Below are positions 9,034-17,038 of a stretch of DNA of 64,000 nt, in pieces. This DNA comes from [Empedobacter] haloabium (GTDB taxonomy: Bacteria; Pseudomonadota; Gammaproteobacteria; Burkholderiales; Burkholderiaceae_D), in contig CP136508.1 in the NCBI GenBank assembly GCA_008011715.2, positions 1,364,001-1,428,000 on the forward strand, in the 5' to 3' direction. A program made the translations under genes and the position numbers. Below the pieces are notes generated by a model that worked only from the letters and a program-made list of their open reading frames with translations, was not told the DNA's origin and did no database searches. How positions within the stretch are numbered: the first letter of the stretch is position 1; every line of letters starts with the position of its first letter.

Positions 9034-10407
9034 TCAGTCGGCGGCGGCGCCCTCGTGGATGCCGCGGCGGTCCACCAGCACCAGCCGCGCCTGGCCCGGC
9101 TGCCCTTTCGGGGCCGCCTGGCGCGACTGCGTTTCGATCTTGCCGCGCACGTTCACGGTAGCGCTGCCGGGGCCGCGGACCGTGATGTTGGCCTGGTCCG
9201 CCTGCAGGGCACGGCCGTCCAGGCTGCCCGAGCCCGTCAGCTGCGCGGCCAGCGTGCCCGTCCTGCCGTGCAGCGTGACGGCGGCCGGGCCGTTCATCGT
9301 CAGCCTGGCGCTGCGCGTTTCCAGCCGCGCCGCCAGGCCGCCCGAGCCGTTCAGCTCGCCATCGAGGCTGTCGCTGACGCGCTGCAGTTCGATGTTGCCG
9401 GGGCCGGTCGCGCGCAGCACGGCACGGCCCACCTGCAGGTCCTGGCCGTCCAGGTCGCCCGAGCCGCTGACGTCGGCATCCAGGCTGTCCGTGCTGCCGG
9501 CCAGGGTGGCGCTGCCGGGGCCGCTCAGCACGACGCGCAGGCGCTGCGTCCGCAGGCCGCGCGCTTCCAGGTCACCCGAGCCGTGCACCTCGGCCTGCAT
9601 CTGGCGGATGGTGCCGCTGACGCAGGCATTGCCGGGGCCGGACAACGTGGCGCTGGCCGCCTCGACGGCCAGGTCGCAGGCCTCCAGATCGCCCGACCCT
9701 TGCACCGTCGCGCGGATTTCCTTGCTGCGTCCATGCAGGGACAGGTTGCCAGGCCCGCGCACGGTGGCCGTCACGACGTCGGTGCGCAGCTCGGTCGCGT
9801 CCAGGTCGCCCGAGCCGGTCAGTTCCGCGGCCAGTTCGCGGCTGACGCCGGCCGCCGCCACGTTGCCGGGACCGCTCAACTGCGCGCGCAGGGTGGTCGG
9901 GCGCAACTGGCGCACGTCGACGTCGCCGCTGCCCGTCACGCGCAACGTCAGCTCGCCGACGATGCCGGCCGCGCGCACGTCGCCCGGGCCGGCCGCGGTC
10001 AGCAGCAGGCGCTCGCCCTGGAAGTGCGTCAGCTCGACATCGCCGCTGCCACCGTTCTTCAGGCTGCGCAGTTGCGGCGCGCCGATGACGAGCGTGACCG
10101 CTTCGCGCCGCTTGCCGAAGCTGAAGTGCCAGCCGTTGCGCTGGCGCGGCCGCACCACCAGCGTGTCGCGCTCGGTGATGGTTTCCACGTCGGCCAGGTC
10201 CGCCGCGGGTCCCGTCAGGCGTATGCCGCGCGGGGCCTGGGTGTCGACCAGCACGTCGAACGGACCCGCCAGTTCGATCGCGCTGAATGCGCCAGGCTGG
10301 CGAGTCTCGGTGGCGGTGCGGGGGGTGTCGGCGCCGGCCGGGGCGGCCAGCAGGCAAAGCGTCAGGGGAAGGGCGGTGGCAAGCAGCTTGGTCATGATGT
10401 CGGCCAT
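9034..10407 (-). CDS. Secreted GIN-domain (DUF2807-like) beta-solenoid protein
   Basis: A 457-residue exported protein with signal peptide MTKLLATALPLTLCLLAAPAGA (an ATG at 10395 is an alternative start; neither start has a clear ribosome site). After about residue 110 it consists of strictly alternating repeats of about 20 residues beginning GSGD and about 19 residues beginning GPGN, some sixteen in all. This is the pattern of DUF2807 (putative auto-transporter adhesin, head GIN domain), but much extended relative to the usual single domain of roughly 200 residues. It probably forms a long right-handed beta-helix in the periplasm or at the surface. Function unknown. Confidence 0.85.
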   Translation of the reverse strand: MADIMTKLLATALPLTLCLLAAPAGADTPRTATETRQPGAFSAIELAGPFDVLVDTQAPRGIRLTGPAADLADVETITERDTLVVRPRQRNGWHFSFGKRREAVTLVIGAPQLRSLKNGGSGDVELTHFQGERLLLTAAGPGDVRAAGIVGELTLRVTGSGDVDVRQLRPTTLRAQLSGPGNVAAAGVSRELAAELTGSGDLDATELRTDVVTATVRGPGNLSLHGRSKEIRATVQGSGDLEACDLAVEAASATLSGPGNACVSGTIRQMQAEVHGSGDLEARGLRTQRLRVVLSGPGSATLAGSTDSLDADVSGSGDLDGQDLQVGRAVLRATGPGNIELQRVSDSLDGELNGSGGLAARLETRSARLTMNGPAAVTLHGRTGTLAAQLTGSGSLDGRALQADQANITVRGPGSATVNVRGKIETQSRQAAPKGQPGQARLVLVDRRGIHEGAAAD

Positions 10408-10526
10408 GTCGATTGATGAGTGATGTCAATACGATATGCCAAACGGACCGGCCAGGTGGCCGCCGCGAGATGGACGGCTGGAAACGGGCGGTGGACGGCG
10501 CAAAAGCGCCGCCAGGCGGTGCGCTG

Positions 10527-10793
10527 TTACTTGAAGGTGTCGTTGCGGCCTTTGCGACCGAGGCGGAGCCCGACCAGGACGATGCCGATGGCCAGCATCG
10601 GCAGCACGCCCGGTTCCGGAACGGCCGTGGCCGGGCTTGGCGCGGCGGCCGCTGTCACGGCGGAGGTGTCGGCGGCGGCCGGGGTGTCGTCCGCCTGGGT
10701 CAGGCCCGGCTGATCGATCACCGGCACCGGTTCGGCGCCCTGGGCGGCGGCGCAGGCGAGCGCCAGGCTGAGAGAGGCGAGCAGGGTTTTCAT
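10527..10793 (-). CDS. Small PEP-CTERM sorting-domain protein
   Basis: An 88-residue exported protein with signal peptide (MKTLLASLSLALACAAAQGA), an Ala/Thr-rich body and a C-terminal VPEPGVLPMLAIGIVLVGLRLGRKGR, the PEP motif, membrane helix and basic tail recognised by exosortase. The mature chain is very short. It is separate from, but in the same direction as, the GIN-domain gene. The exosortase is not in the window. Confidence 0.85.
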   Translation of the reverse strand: MKTLLASLSLALACAAAQGAEPVPVIDQPGLTQADDTPAAADTSAVTAAAAPSPATAVPEPGVLPMLAIGIVLVGLRLGRKGRNDTFK

Positions 10794-10950
10794 GGGCGGA
10801 AAATGATTGAAGATATTTCTATTATGACACAGATAGTGCAATCATGATAATCAAAACGTGAAAAATGTTGCGTCCAGAAGTAACAGACGGGTGTCCCGGG
10901 CTGTCGGGCGCGCGCGGTGGTGTCATAATGGTCGCTGGAGATGCGAGAAC

Positions 10951-11136
10951 ATGATCAAGTACTTAGGGACCAGGAAAACCGATGAGGGCGTGACGCTCTA
11001 CGTCTTCCTGATCAATGGTGCGGAAAAGCAGATACGCGAAAGCGCCCTGAAGCAGTATCCGGGCTGCTACGAAGCGCTGCCAGCCGCCGCCAAGGCCAGG
11101 ATCAACGCCAATCGCGCATGGCTGCAGAAGCTGTAG
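10951..11136 (+). CDS. Small hypothetical protein (61 aa)
   Basis: Begins MIKYLGTRKTDEGVTLYVFLINGAEKQ with GGAG 10 bases upstream of the ATG. Mixed charged sequence, no signal peptide, no recognised family. Its end overlaps the next gene by 19 bp, which supports it being a real gene in the same transcript as the secreted protein and the ExeA/GspB pair. Confidence 0.6.
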   Translation: MIKYLGTRKTDEGVTLYVFLINGAEKQIRESALKQYPGCYEALPAAAKARINANRAWLQKL

Positions 11137-11618
11137 TGCGCGCATTGGCGTCGCTCGCGTTCGCCGGCGCGCTGCTGGCGGCCGGCACGGCTGCCGCGGC
11201 CGTTCCCACCCACTTCGGCACCGTGCTCGGCAACGGCCTGCTGTGCCGCGACGAGACCTCCAACCGCTACTATTTCGATTACATGGTGCGCTTCTTCGGC
11301 CAGCCCTACAAGCGCGAAGGCGGCGCCTACTGGTTCCGCACGCCCGAGGCCACGCTGTGGGGCTTCCCCATCCGCGAGGTAATGGTCAGCGACGAAAGCT
11401 GGCCCTACAGCTTCGTTGGCGCACTGGCCGACGCGACGCCGGAAAAGCTGGAAGCGGCGATTGCTGCCCAGGATGGCGTGCGCTATGCGAAAATCGACCG
11501 TTCCAGGTACCCGGTGCGCGAAACGCGGACGGGCGGTCGCATCGTCTATGCCAACCGCCAGGCAAAGATCTACTGCGCCAAGTTCAAGCCGTTGCCGCTG
11601 CCGCCCGCGCTGCGCTAG
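11118..11618 (+). CDS. Secreted hypothetical protein (166 aa)
   Basis: Signal peptide of about 28 residues (LASLAFAGALLAAGTAAAA) followed by a compact domain with two cysteines (LLCRDE and IYCAKF) and several aromatic residues. No family recognised. It overlaps the upstream 61-residue gene and lies 23 bp before the ExeA-like gene, so it is probably part of the same operon. Confidence 0.7.
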   Translation: MAAEAVVRALASLAFAGALLAAGTAAAAVPTHFGTVLGNGLLCRDETSNRYYFDYMVRFFGQPYKREGGAYWFRTPEATLWGFPIREVMVSDESWPYSFVGALADATPEKLEAAIAAQDGVRYAKIDRSRYPVRETRTGGRIVYANRQAKIYCAKFKPLPLPPALR

Positions 11619-11641
11619 GGACCCCCAACGACAGGGTGTTC

Positions 11642-13192
11642 ATGTACACGCAACATTTTCAGCTGAAACAATCCCCGTTTTCCATCGCGCCCGACCCGCG
11701 CTACCTGTTCATGAGCGAGCGCCACCGCGAGGCGCTGGCCCACCTGCTGTATGGCGTCGGCAGCGGCGGCGGCTTCGTGCTGCTGACCGGCGAGATCGGC
11801 GCCGGCAAGACCACCGTGTGCCGCTGCTTCATCGAGCAGATTCCCGCCAACTGCCGGCTGGCCTATATCTTCAATCCCAAGCTGTCGGTGGAGGAGCTGC
11901 TGCTGTCGATCTGCGACGAGCTGGGCATCGAGCTGCCGGCCGACGGCGGCGACAAGGTCAGCATCAAGGGCTACGTCGACGCGATCAACCGCCACCTGCT
12001 GGCCAACCACGCCCAGGGCCTGAACAACGTACTGGTCATCGACGAGGCGCAGAACCTGGCGCCCGCCGTGCTGGAGCAACTGCGCCTGTTGACGAACCTG
12101 GAGACGAGCGAGCGCAAGCTGCTGCAGATCATCCTGATCGGCCAGCCCGAGTTGCGCGCGATGCTGGCCCGGCCCGAGCTGGAGCAGCTGGCGCAGCGCG
12201 TTATCGCGCGCTATCACCTGGGTTCGCTGACGGTGGACGAGACGGGGCAGTACATCGCGCACCGGCTGGCTGTCGCGGGCGCGACGGGACCGTCGCCGTT
12301 CCCGGCTGGATTGAGCGGACTCGTGCACCAGCTGACCAAGGGCGTGCCGCGCCGCATCAACCTGCTGTGCGACCGTGCGCTGCTGGGTGCCTACGTGGAG
12401 AACCGGCGCCAGGTGACGGCCCGCATCCTGCGCCGCGCCGCCACCGAGGTGTTCGGCGGCGAGGCGACGCGCACCTTGCGCCGGCCCTGGCTGATCGGCG
12501 CGGCCGGTGTGCTGACCGGCGCGGTGCTGACGGCCGCCGCCGCGTGGCAGTTGGCGCCGGCGCCGGTGGCGCAGCCGGCCAGCGTCAAGGGCGCCCCTGC
12601 CGTGCCGGTGCTGGCGGCGGACGACTACGACGGCCACCTGCACCGGCTGGCCGGGCTGTGGGGTGTCACGCCCGGCCACGGCGAGCCCTGCGCCACCGCG
12701 GCGCGCGAGGACTTGCGCTGCCTGCAGGGTAGGGCCAGCCTGGACGAACTGCGCCGGCTCGACCGGCCCGCCGTGCTGCGGCTGGGCAGTGCCACGGCGC
12801 CCACGTATGCGCTGCTGACGGCGCTGGACGGCCAGCAGGCCACGCTGGAGCTGGGCGGGCGGCGCCAGCGGCTGCCGCTGGCGGAGCTGGAACGCCGCTA
12901 CGACGGCAGCTACACGACGTTCTGGCGCGCCCAGAGAACGTGGCGCGACGAGCTGGGCGCCGGCGCACGCGGGCCGGACGTGGACTGGCTGGCGCGGCGG
13001 CTGGCCGAGCAGCGTGGCGAGAGCGCGCCGCGCGAGGGCGCGGCGCTGGACGGTGCCGTGCTGCGCTGGCTGCGCGAATTCCAGGCCGCCCAACACCTGA
13101 AGGCGGACGGGGTGGCCGGGCCGAAGACGTTCATCCGCCTGAGCCAGCTGGCCGGCGTGCGCGAGCCGCGCCTGGCCGCCGGAGGAAAATAA
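11642..13192 (+). CDS. gspA: General secretion pathway protein A (ExeA-like AAA ATPase with peptidoglycan-binding domain)
   Basis: A 516-residue inner-membrane protein. The N-terminal AAA domain has Walker A GEIGAGKTT near residue 55 and Walker B VLVIDEAQN near 130. A transmembrane helix follows at about residues 282-300 (LIGAAGVLTGAVLTAAAAW), then a periplasmic C39-like segment and a C-terminal peptidoglycan-binding domain (FQAAQHLKADGVAGPKTF). ExeA with ExeB/GspB helps insert the type II secretin through the cell wall. ATG 11642 is used; the longer upstream frame overlaps another gene. Its stop shares a base with the next start (TAATG). No other T2SS genes are in the window. Confidence 0.9.
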   Translation: MYTQHFQLKQSPFSIAPDPRYLFMSERHREALAHLLYGVGSGGGFVLLTGEIGAGKTTVCRCFIEQIPANCRLAYIFNPKLSVEELLLSICDELGIELPADGGDKVSIKGYVDAINRHLLANHAQGLNNVLVIDEAQNLAPAVLEQLRLLTNLETSERKLLQIILIGQPELRAMLARPELEQLAQRVIARYHLGSLTVDETGQYIAHRLAVAGATGPSPFPAGLSGLVHQLTKGVPRRINLLCDRALLGAYVENRRQVTARILRRAATEVFGGEATRTLRRPWLIGAAGVLTGAVLTAAAAWQLAPAPVAQPASVKGAPAVPVLAADDYDGHLHRLAGLWGVTPGHGEPCATAAREDLRCLQGRASLDELRRLDRPAVLRLGSATAPTYALLTALDGQQATLELGGRRQRLPLAELERRYDGSYTTFWRAQRTWRDELGAGARGPDVDWLARRLAEQRGESAPREGAALDGAVLRWLREFQAAQHLKADGVAGPKTFIRLSQLAGVREPRLAAGGK

Positions 13193-13911
13193 TGTCCTAT
13201 ATTCTCGAAGCCTTGAAAAAAGCCGAGGCGGAGCGCCAGCTGGGCGCCACGCCGACGCTCCATGCGCCCGTGCTGGAGGGCGGGGCGCCGCGCGCCACCA
13301 TGCTGCGCAAGCCGCTGGTGGCCGCCGTCGGTGCGCTGGCCGCCGCGATCGCGGTGCTGGCCGCGGTGCTGTGGCAGCGGGCCCCGGCCGTTACGCCGCC
13401 GGCGCCCGTGGCCGCGGCCACGGCGGCGCCAGCGGCCGCCCCTGCCAACGTCGTTGCAGCCAGGGGCGCGGCGACCGCCACCGTGCCGATTGCCGCGCCC
13501 GCAGCCGCGCCGGGCACGGTGCCTGCCGCGCCTCCCGCTGCGCCGGCCGTGCCGCCGTCCCCCGTCGTTGCCTCCGCGCCGCCAGGGCCGCCATCGCCCG
13601 TCGTCGCCGCGCCGCCGGCCGCCGCACCGGCAGCACCGGCCAAGGCCGAGCCGGCCGCACCGGCGGCGAAGCCGGCCGAGGAACCGGCGCAGGCGCTGGC
13701 CGACCTGCCCGAGCCGATCCGCCGCGCGATCCCGCCGTTCTCGATGGACGGCTACATGTACTCGGCCAACCCGGCCGACCGGCTGATCCTGATCGACAAG
13801 GTACTGCGCCGCGAAGGCGACGAGGTGGCGCCCGGGCTGGTGCTGGAAAAGCTGCTGCCGAAAGGGGCGGTGTTCAGCTTCCGCGGCTACCGCTACCGCG
13901 TATCGTTCTGA
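13192..13911 (+). CDS. gspB: General secretion pathway protein B (GspB/ExeB)
   Basis: A 239-residue protein starting MSYILEALKKAEAERQLG, the hallmark N-terminus of GspB/PulB proteins. It has one membrane helix (about 42-60), a long Ala/Pro-rich periplasmic linker and a C-terminal T2SSB domain (IPPFSMDGYMYSANPADRLI ... VFSFRGYRYRVSF). It overlaps gspA by one base and would act with it in secretin assembly. Confidence 0.92.
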   Translation: MSYILEALKKAEAERQLGATPTLHAPVLEGGAPRATMLRKPLVAAVGALAAAIAVLAAVLWQRAPAVTPPAPVAAATAAPAAAPANVVAARGAATATVPIAAPAAAPGTVPAAPPAAPAVPPSPVVASAPPGPPSPVVAAPPAAAPAAPAKAEPAAPAAKPAEEPAQALADLPEPIRRAIPPFSMDGYMYSANPADRLILIDKVLRREGDEVAPGLVLEKLLPKGAVFSFRGYRYRVSF

Positions 13912-13960
13912 CCACGCACGATTGCGCCGTCATCGGGCCGTCATAACAGTTCGTCATGCT

Positions 13961-13982
13961 TGTCGTATTGGCAAATACGACA
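13961..13982. promoter_or_regulatory. 9-bp inverted repeat before the 58-residue gene
   Basis: TGTCGTATT, four bases, then AATACGACA. It ends ten bases before the next ATG and overlaps its likely ribosome-site region, so it could be an operator or an RNA hairpin controlling translation. It lacks a T-run and is not a normal terminator. Confidence 0.6.
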
Positions 13983-13992
13983 GGAGTTTTCG

Positions 13993-14169
13993 ATGAAGCT
14001 GAACATGTTGTCCCTGCTGGTCGCCGCCGTGCTGCCCGCCCACGCCGCCGCCATCTCGCCCGATCGTGCCGCCACGGAGCCCGGCAGCCTGATCGTGCTG
14101 CTGGCCATCGTCGTGCTGATCTGCCTGGCCACCGGCGGCGGCAAGGACGGCCCGTTCCGCCCCGAGTGA
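13993..14169 (+). CDS. Small exported membrane protein (58 aa)
   Basis: MKLNMLSLLVAAVLPAHA is a signal peptide or first helix, and a second hydrophobic stretch (SLIVLLAIVVLICLATGG) follows. The CAGGAG ribosome site is well placed. No recognised family. Confidence 0.55.
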   Translation: MKLNMLSLLVAAVLPAHAAAISPDRAATEPGSLIVLLAIVVLICLATGGGKDGPFRPE

Positions 14170-14234
14170 CGCCGCGCGCCCGGCGCGCCCTTCCGTGCTC
14201 GGTATAATGGCCGGCAAACCAACAGGGAGGGCAG

Positions 14235-14783
14235 ATGCATCGCGAACAATCGCCGGCACGGCGCGTCATCGGCGTCGTCGGGCGCTCCGGCAGCGGCAAG
14301 ACCACGCTGCTGGAAGTCGTCGTCGCCGCGCTGGCGGGACGGGGACTGAAGGTCAACGTCATCAAGCACAGCCACCACGACCTGGAACTGGAGCCGCCAC
14401 GCAAGGACAGCGCGCGCATGCGCCTGGCGGGCGCGGCCGAGGTGATGGTCGCTTCCCCGTATCGCTTTGCCATCGTGCACGAGTTGCGCGGCGCTCCCGA
14501 GCCCGGCCTGGACGAGCAGCTGGCCCGGCTGGCTCCCGCCGACCTGACCCTGGTGGAAGGCTTCAAGTCCTGGCCGCTGCCTAAGCTGGAGGTATACCGC
14601 GCCGCCGTCGGCCAGCCGCCGCTGTACCCCCACGATCCGCTGATCGCGGCGGTCGCCTCCGACAGCCCCCGTCCCGCCGACGCGCCTCCCGAGCTGGCTT
14701 GGCTGGACCTGAACGCGTCGGCAACCGTGCTGGCCTGGCTGGACCGGCAGCTGGACCTCAAGTTTTCCGCCAACCTGCCGTAA
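14235..14783 (+). CDS. mobB: Molybdopterin-guanine dinucleotide biosynthesis protein B
   Basis: A 182-residue P-loop GTPase with Walker [10 protein letters not shown] near residue 17, then [20 protein letters not shown] and [17 protein letters not shown], all characteristic of MobB. MobB assists MobA in attaching GMP to molybdopterin. Strong AGGGAGGGCAG ribosome site. It stands alone, without mobA or moe genes beside it. Confidence 0.93.
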   Translation: MHREQSPARRVIGVVGRSGSGKTTLLEVVVAALAGRGLKVNVIKHSHHDLELEPPRKDSARMRLAGAAEVMVASPYRFAIVHELRGAPEPGLDEQLARLAPADLTLVEGFKSWPLPKLEVYRAAVGQPPLYPHDPLIAAVASDSPRPADAPPELAWLDLNASATVLAWLDRQLDLKFSANLP

Positions 14784-14816
14784 CCGATACAGGGCACAAG
14801 GCAAACGGAGGCGATC

Positions 14817-15011
14817 ATGGATGTAATGGGTATTGCAAAGCTGGCGACGTCGATCGCCGAGACGGGCGTCAAGCAGGAAGTCGGCATCACGATGCTGAAG
14901 AAGGCGCAGGAGGCCCAGGCCGCCAGCGCCGCCGCGCTGATCGCGGCCCTGCCGCAGCCGGCCGCCAACCTGCCGCCGCACCTGGGCAATCACGTCAACA
15001 CGACGGCCTGA
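14817..15011 (+). CDS. YjfB-family putative motility protein
   Basis: A 64-residue protein matching the YjfB pattern: MDVMGIAKLATSIAETGVKQ, then VGITMLKKAQEAQAASAAAL and a C-terminal proline-rich tail. Such proteins are small, alpha-helical and often associated with motility genes; their role is unknown. Confidence 0.75.
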   Translation: MDVMGIAKLATSIAETGVKQEVGITMLKKAQEAQAASAAALIAALPQPAANLPPHLGNHVNTTA

Positions 15012-15070
15012 CTTTTCATTAGAATCGCTCTTCCTGGGCAGCATCCGCCGCCCGCCACGAGAGGAAAACG

Positions 15071-15334
15071 ATGAACAAGCAAGCCCTGCTGGCCGCCGCG
15101 CTGGCCACCGTTTGCGCCAGCGCGAGCGCCCATACCCCGACGGCCGACAACGCTGAAAAGGAACGCTGCTACGGCGTCGCCAAGGCCGGCCAGAACGATT
15201 GCGGCTCGGCGGACGGCGCGCACGGCTGTTCTTCGCAAGCGAAAACCGACAACGCGCCGACCGAGTGGAAGTGGGTAGCCAAGGGCACCTGCGAGAAACT
15301 GGGCGGCAAGACCACGCCGCCGCCAGCGCAATAA
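15071..15334 (+). CDS. bufA1: Bufferin precursor BufA1 (DUF2282)
   Basis: An 87-residue secreted precursor with signal peptide ending ASASA and a core with four cysteines in the DUF2282 arrangement: [37 protein letters not shown]. In characterised bufferins the core cysteines are modified by the MNIO enzyme BufB with BufC to form copper-binding heterocycles, and the peptide protects the periplasm from metal stress. Good GAGAGGAAAAC ribosome site. Its stop is one base before the start of the fused BufB-BufC gene, so they are co-translated. Confidence 0.88.
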   Translation: MNKQALLAAALATVCASASAHTPTADNAEKERCYGVAKAGQNDCGSADGAHGCSSQAKTDNAPTEWKWVAKGTCEKLGGKTTPPPAQ

Positions 15335-15335
15335 G

Positions 15336-16973
15336 ATGGCGGCGCTGCCCGCGTGGGCCGGTGTCGGCCTGCGTGTGCCGCACTACCGTGACTTCCTGGA
15401 CGGCCGCCCGGCCGTCGGCTGGCTCGAAGTCCACACGGAAAACTACCTGGAGCGCGGCGGCTGGGACGCCCATGTGCTGGCGACGCTGCGGCGCGACTAT
15501 CCGGTCAGCCTGCACGGCGTCGCCACGGGCCTGGGCAGCGCGCACGGCATCGACGCCGCCCACCTGGCCCGCGTGCGCGAGCTGGTGCGCCGCATCGAGC
15601 CGGTGCTGGTCTCCGAGCACCTCAGCTGGACGGGCGTGCCCGGCCGGCACCTGCACGACCTGCTGCCGCTGGCGCTGGACGACGCGATGCTGAACCTGCT
15701 GAGCGAGCGGGTGGCGCGCGTGCAGGATGCACTGGGGCGCCAGATCCTGGTCGAGAACGTGTCGAGCTACGTGCGCTTCCACGCCGATACGATGAGCGAG
15801 GCCGCTTTCCTGGCCGCGCTGGCGCGCCGCACCGGCTGCGCACTGCTGCTCGACATCAACAACCTGTACGTCAACCAGTGCAACCACGGCGAGGACGCGC
15901 AGGCGGCGCTGGCAGCCATCGAGCCTGGGCTCGTCGGCGAGATCCACCTGGGCGGCCACCGCGTCACGCCGGGCGCCGTCATCGACGACCATGGCAGTGC
16001 GGTCGCCGAGCCGGTCTGGCAATTGTACGAGGCGGCGCTGCGCCGCTTCGGTGCCGTGCCGACCCTGGTCGAATGGGACAACGACGTGCCGCCGCTGGCG
16101 GTGCTGCGGGCGCAGGCGGAGCGGGCCGACCGGCTGGCCGCGGGTCACGCGCCCGCGCGCACGCAGCCATGGCGGCCGAGCCCGTCCGTACAGGCGGCAG
16201 CTACGATGCCGGACGGACTGCAACAACGCTTTGCCGCCGCCGTGCTGGAACCGGCGCGCACCGAAGCGGTGGCTGCCGACCTGCGCGCCGCCGACGTTGC
16301 CGCCCGCATGGCGATCTACCGGGGCAACCTGCTGGGCAGCTGGCACAAGGCGCTGGCTGCCGCCTATCCCGTGATCGGTCAACTGGTCGGCGCCGAGTTT
16401 TTCGCCGCACTGGCCGCCGAGTATGGCGCGGCCCATCCGTCGGCGCAGGGCGACTTGAACGCTTTCGGCGCCGGCTTCGCCGCATTCCTGGAGACCTTCC
16501 CGCACGTGGCGGACCTGCCGTACCTGCCCGACATGGCCCGGCTGGAATGGCTGCTGCACCGGGCCCACTACGCGCCCGATGCTCCGGTACTCGACGGTGC
16601 GGCCTTTGCCGCGCTGACGCCGGAGCAGTTCGCCGCCACGCGGCTGGTGCCGCATCCGGCCGCGCACGTCTTTACCTCCCCCTGGGCCGTGGTCCCGCTG
16701 TGGCTGGCGCACCAGCCCGACGGCGGCATGCCGTTGCCGCAGATCGATGCGCCAAGCAGTGCTCTGGTATGCCGGCCCGGCTGGCGGCCAACCGTGTGGC
16801 CGGAGCAAGCGGCCGGGCATGCCATGCTGGCGCGGCTGATGGCCGGGGAGGCGATCGGACCGGCGCTCGATGCCGCGCTGGCACTGGACATGGCTTTCGA
16901 CATGGGCAGCGCGCTGCGGCACTGGATCGCGGCCGGCGCCTGGAGCGGGCTGCGCCCACCCGAACTTGCCTGA
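15336..16973 (+). CDS. Fused MNIO oxidase and recognition protein (BufB-BufC, DUF692-DUF2063)
   Basis: A 545-residue fusion. Residues 1 to about 280 are a DUF692/MNIO domain, a TIM-barrel iron enzyme: [61 protein letters not shown] and EIHLGGHRV carry the conserved His, Asp and Glu ligands. From about residue 291 ([13 protein letters not shown]) a DUF2063 domain follows ([21 protein letters not shown] ... [22 protein letters not shown]), corresponding to BufC, the RiPP-recognition partner. In many genomes these are two genes. The substrate is the adjacent BufA1 peptide. No DoxX-type partner is present. Confidence 0.9.
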   Translation: MAALPAWAGVGLRVPHYRDFLDGRPAVGWLEVHTENYLERGGWDAHVLATLRRDYPVSLHGVATGLGSAHGIDAAHLARVRELVRRIEPVLVSEHLSWTGVPGRHLHDLLPLALDDAMLNLLSERVARVQDALGRQILVENVSSYVRFHADTMSEAAFLAALARRTGCALLLDINNLYVNQCNHGEDAQAALAAIEPGLVGEIHLGGHRVTPGAVIDDHGSAVAEPVWQLYEAALRRFGAVPTLVEWDNDVPPLAVLRAQAERADRLAAGHAPARTQPWRPSPSVQAAATMPDGLQQRFAAAVLEPARTEAVAADLRAADVAARMAIYRGNLLGSWHKALAAAYPVIGQLVGAEFFAALAAEYGAAHPSAQGDLNAFGAGFAAFLETFPHVADLPYLPDMARLEWLLHRAHYAPDAPVLDGAAFAALTPEQFAATRLVPHPAAHVFTSPWAVVPLWLAHQPDGGMPLPQIDAPSSALVCRPGWRPTVWPEQAAGHAMLARLMAGEAIGPALDAALALDMAFDMGSALRHWIAAGAWSGLRPPELA

Positions 16974-17038
16974 ACATGGCGAACACATTCCGTCCCCTGA
17001 CCTATAATCCGGGATTGGAAATATTGAAAGGATCCGTC

